Shown here: one piece after another, positions 6,225 through 7,216 of the stretch
Position numbering within the stretch: the first letter of the stretch is position 1
Layout: each line of letters starts with the position of its first letter
Assembly: GCA_050116155.1 (NCBI GenBank)
Contig: JASFPE010000304.1
Coordinates: 1 to 7,216 of the forward strand
Source of the DNA: G020353355 sp050116155
GTDB taxonomy: Bacteria > Desulfobacterota > Desulfobacteria > Desulfobacterales > JAHEIW01
Direction of reading: 5' to 3'
Length of the DNA: 7,216 bases
Made by a program: the position numbers and the translations under genes
The notes under the pieces: generated by a model
The model's database searches: none
The model's input: only the letters and a program-made list of their open reading frames with translations
What the model was told of the DNA's origin: nothing

Positions 6225-6279
6225 CTGGATGCCGGATCAAGTCCGGCATGACGAATCGGGAACTTTTTTCGAGACCGTC
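6225..6279 (-). repeat. Palindromic dispersed repeat, copy 3 (half element)
   Basis: Positions 6225-6253 match 318-346 at 27 of 29 bases and form the same hairpin: ATGCCGGA at 6229-6236, a 5-nt loop, TCCGGCAT at 6242-6249. One of the two differences lies in the loop, so the stem is intact. Read on the minus strand, 6279-6225 follows the same order as 4567-4620: a GACGGTCTCGAAAAAAGTTC end, then the CCGG hairpin, then CCAG. It is thus an inverted copy of that half. It sits 53 bp after the ligase stop, and T6 follows at 6264-6269, so weak terminator activity is possible. Confidence 0.65.
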
Positions 6280-6359
6280 AGATATAGAATTTGTTTCGGA
6301 TTTCGTGCTTCGAGTTTAAAACAAAACAATCTAGTGATTGATTGAGTGTTAAAATAAAA

Positions 6360-6389
6360 TGTAATTGTTAGATAAGAATTTTAATTACA
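6360..6389. promoter_or_regulatory. Candidate operator: 7-bp dyad with 16-nt spacer
   Basis: TGTAATT (6360-6366) and AATTACA (6383-6389) are perfect inverted arms directly before the ribosome site GAGGG (6390-6394) of the FAD-subunit gene. The position suits an operator or a weak mRNA stem affecting translation. TTGATT at 6338-6343 could be a -35 element, but no convincing -10 accompanies it. The region is AT-rich, so chance is a real alternative. Confidence 0.35.
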
Positions 6390-6399
6390 GAGGGAATAC

Positions 6400-7216
6400 A
6401 TGAAAAAATTTACTTACCTCATCCCTAAAACTCTTGACGAAGCCATTTCATTGCAACAATCCCACGGCGAACGGGCAAAATACATTGCCGGGGGAACTGA
6501 TGTGCTGGTGAAGATCAAAGAGGGTAAATTGGCTCCGGAATATTTAATCTCCTTAAGGCATATCATCGGTCAGGACCGTCCCTTTTTAAATCAAGAAACC
6601 GGAGAGCTGTTTATCGGTGCTTTTGTTACCCATGGCATGATTGAAAAATCGCCGCTGGTTCAAGCCCGTTATTCTATATTGCATGATGCGGTTAGAAATA
6701 TCGGATCAGTTCAGATCCGAAACGTTGCAACCATCGGGGGGAATCTGGTTAATGCGGTTCCTTCGGCAGACGGGGCCATTCCACTGATTGCTTTAGACTC
6801 GAAGGTTAACATATATGGCACAAAAGGGCAGCGCTCGATGGCGCTTTTGCGGTTTTTTCTCGGGCCCGGACAATGTGATCTGGAGAAAGGAGAAATTCTC
6901 ACGGAAATTGTTGTCCCGCCGCTGCTTGAACGCACCGGAGGTGCCTATATCAAACACGGCAGACGCGAAGCCATGGAGCTCCCCATGCTCGGCGTCGGTG
7001 TTTTGGTGAGTTTAGAAGAAGATATGCAAACCTGTGTCAAGGCACGAATATGCCTGGGGGTAGCGGCCCCAACACCAATTAGGGCCCTCCAGGCCGAGAA
7101 GTACCTTGTCGGAAAAGTCGTCAATGAGAAGAATCTGACGCAATCCGGAAAAATTGCAGGTGAGGAGTCTAAAGTTCGCGATAGCATCCGGGGAGTGGCC
7201 TGGTACCGACGAGAAA
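6400..7216 (+). CDS. FAD-binding subunit of a molybdenum hydroxylase (xanthine/CO dehydrogenase CoxM type), 3'-partial
   Basis: From ATG 6400 the frame stays open for 272 codons to the window end. GAGGG at 6390-6394 supports the start. The protein belongs to the FAD-binding molybdopterin dehydrogenase family, which passes electrons between the 2Fe-2S and molybdenum subunits and the acceptor. The first FAD motif AGGTD is at 30-34. IGAFVTHGMIEKSPLV (72-87) is the family's IGA-T-H region, and the second flavin motif IGSVQIRNVATIGGNL is at 101-116, followed by NAVPSADGAIPL. Family members are about 290 residues, so roughly the last 20 are missing. I see no cysteine-rich insertion like that of the 4-hydroxybenzoyl-CoA reductase beta subunit. 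The 2Fe-2S and molybdenum subunits should lie downstream. The substrate may be an N-heteroaromatic, aldehyde, purine or acyl-CoA and cannot be decided here. Confidence 0.92.
   Translation, partial: MKKFTYLIPKTLDEAISLQQSHGERAKYIAGGTDVLVKIKEGKLAPEYLISLRHIIGQDRPFLNQETGELFIGAFVTHGMIEKSPLVQARYSILHDAVRNIGSVQIRNVATIGGNLVNAVPSADGAIPLIALDSKVNIYGTKGQRSMALLRFFLGPGQCDLEKGEILTEIVVPPLLERTGGAYIKHGRREAMELPMLGVGVLVSLEEDMQTCVKARICLGVAAPTPIRALQAEKYLVGKVVNEKNLTQSGKIAGEESKVRDSIRGVAWYRRE

Noticed and set aside
6229..6269. Intrinsic terminator after the ligase gene
   Set aside because: The 8-bp stem is good, but the T6 run begins 14 nt after the stem instead of directly after it. The same hairpin occurs at 322-342 with no T-run, so it is better explained as a repeat.
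6089..6319. 76-codon open frame crossing the ligase 3' end and the repeat at 6225
   Set aside because: Its first part is out of frame with the ligase and its second part is translated repeat. It has no ribosome site or family resemblance.

Overview
The window carries parts of a catabolic gene neighbourhood, all on the + strand, that looks like an anaerobic member of the Desulfobacterota (sulfate-reducing deltaproteobacteria). That assignment is inference. It rests on the gene mix (split B12-dependent acyl-CoA mutase, HyuA/HyuB pair, PaaK-type CoA ligase, molybdenum-hydroxylase FAD subunit), the moderate GC content, and intergenic repeats of a style I associate with that group (AATCC-type runs and GTAAAAAGT...CCGG...CCAG palindromes).

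Layout. Positions 1-87 are the last 28 codons of a methylmalonyl-CoA-mutase-type large subunit. Positions 88-502 hold no convincing gene and are mostly repeats. Positions 503-2593 encode a HyuA-family (hydantoinase/oxoprolinase A) ATPase subunit, and 2672-4480 its HyuB partner 78 bp later. Positions 4481-4878 are a second repeat-filled gap. Positions 4879-6171 encode a PaaK-type (phenylacetate-CoA ligase family) adenylate-forming ligase. Positions 6172-6399 hold another repeat and a possible operator. From 6400 to the window end runs an open-ended FAD-binding subunit of a xanthine dehydrogenase/CO dehydrogenase-type molybdenum hydroxylase.

How the genes may work together (inference). HyuA/HyuB enzymes use ATP to activate a carbonyl or amide, giving either ketone carboxylation or lactam/imide hydrolysis. 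Both outcomes yield a carboxylate that the neighbouring CoA ligase could activate. A molybdenum hydroxylase could oxidise an (N-hetero)aromatic or acyl-CoA substrate, and a B12 mutase could rearrange a later acyl-CoA. The absence of a small gamma-type subunit next to hyuA/hyuB argues against a canonical acetone carboxylase. The substrate cannot be read from the sequence.

The most notable non-genic structure is the repeat load. One AATCC-type repeat is read in frame as part of the HyuB N-terminus. A second copy supplies the stop codon of the upstream mutase. A palindromic repeat family occurs in three gaps, with two copies sharing a 62-bp inverted match (55/62) on either side of hyuA-hyuB.
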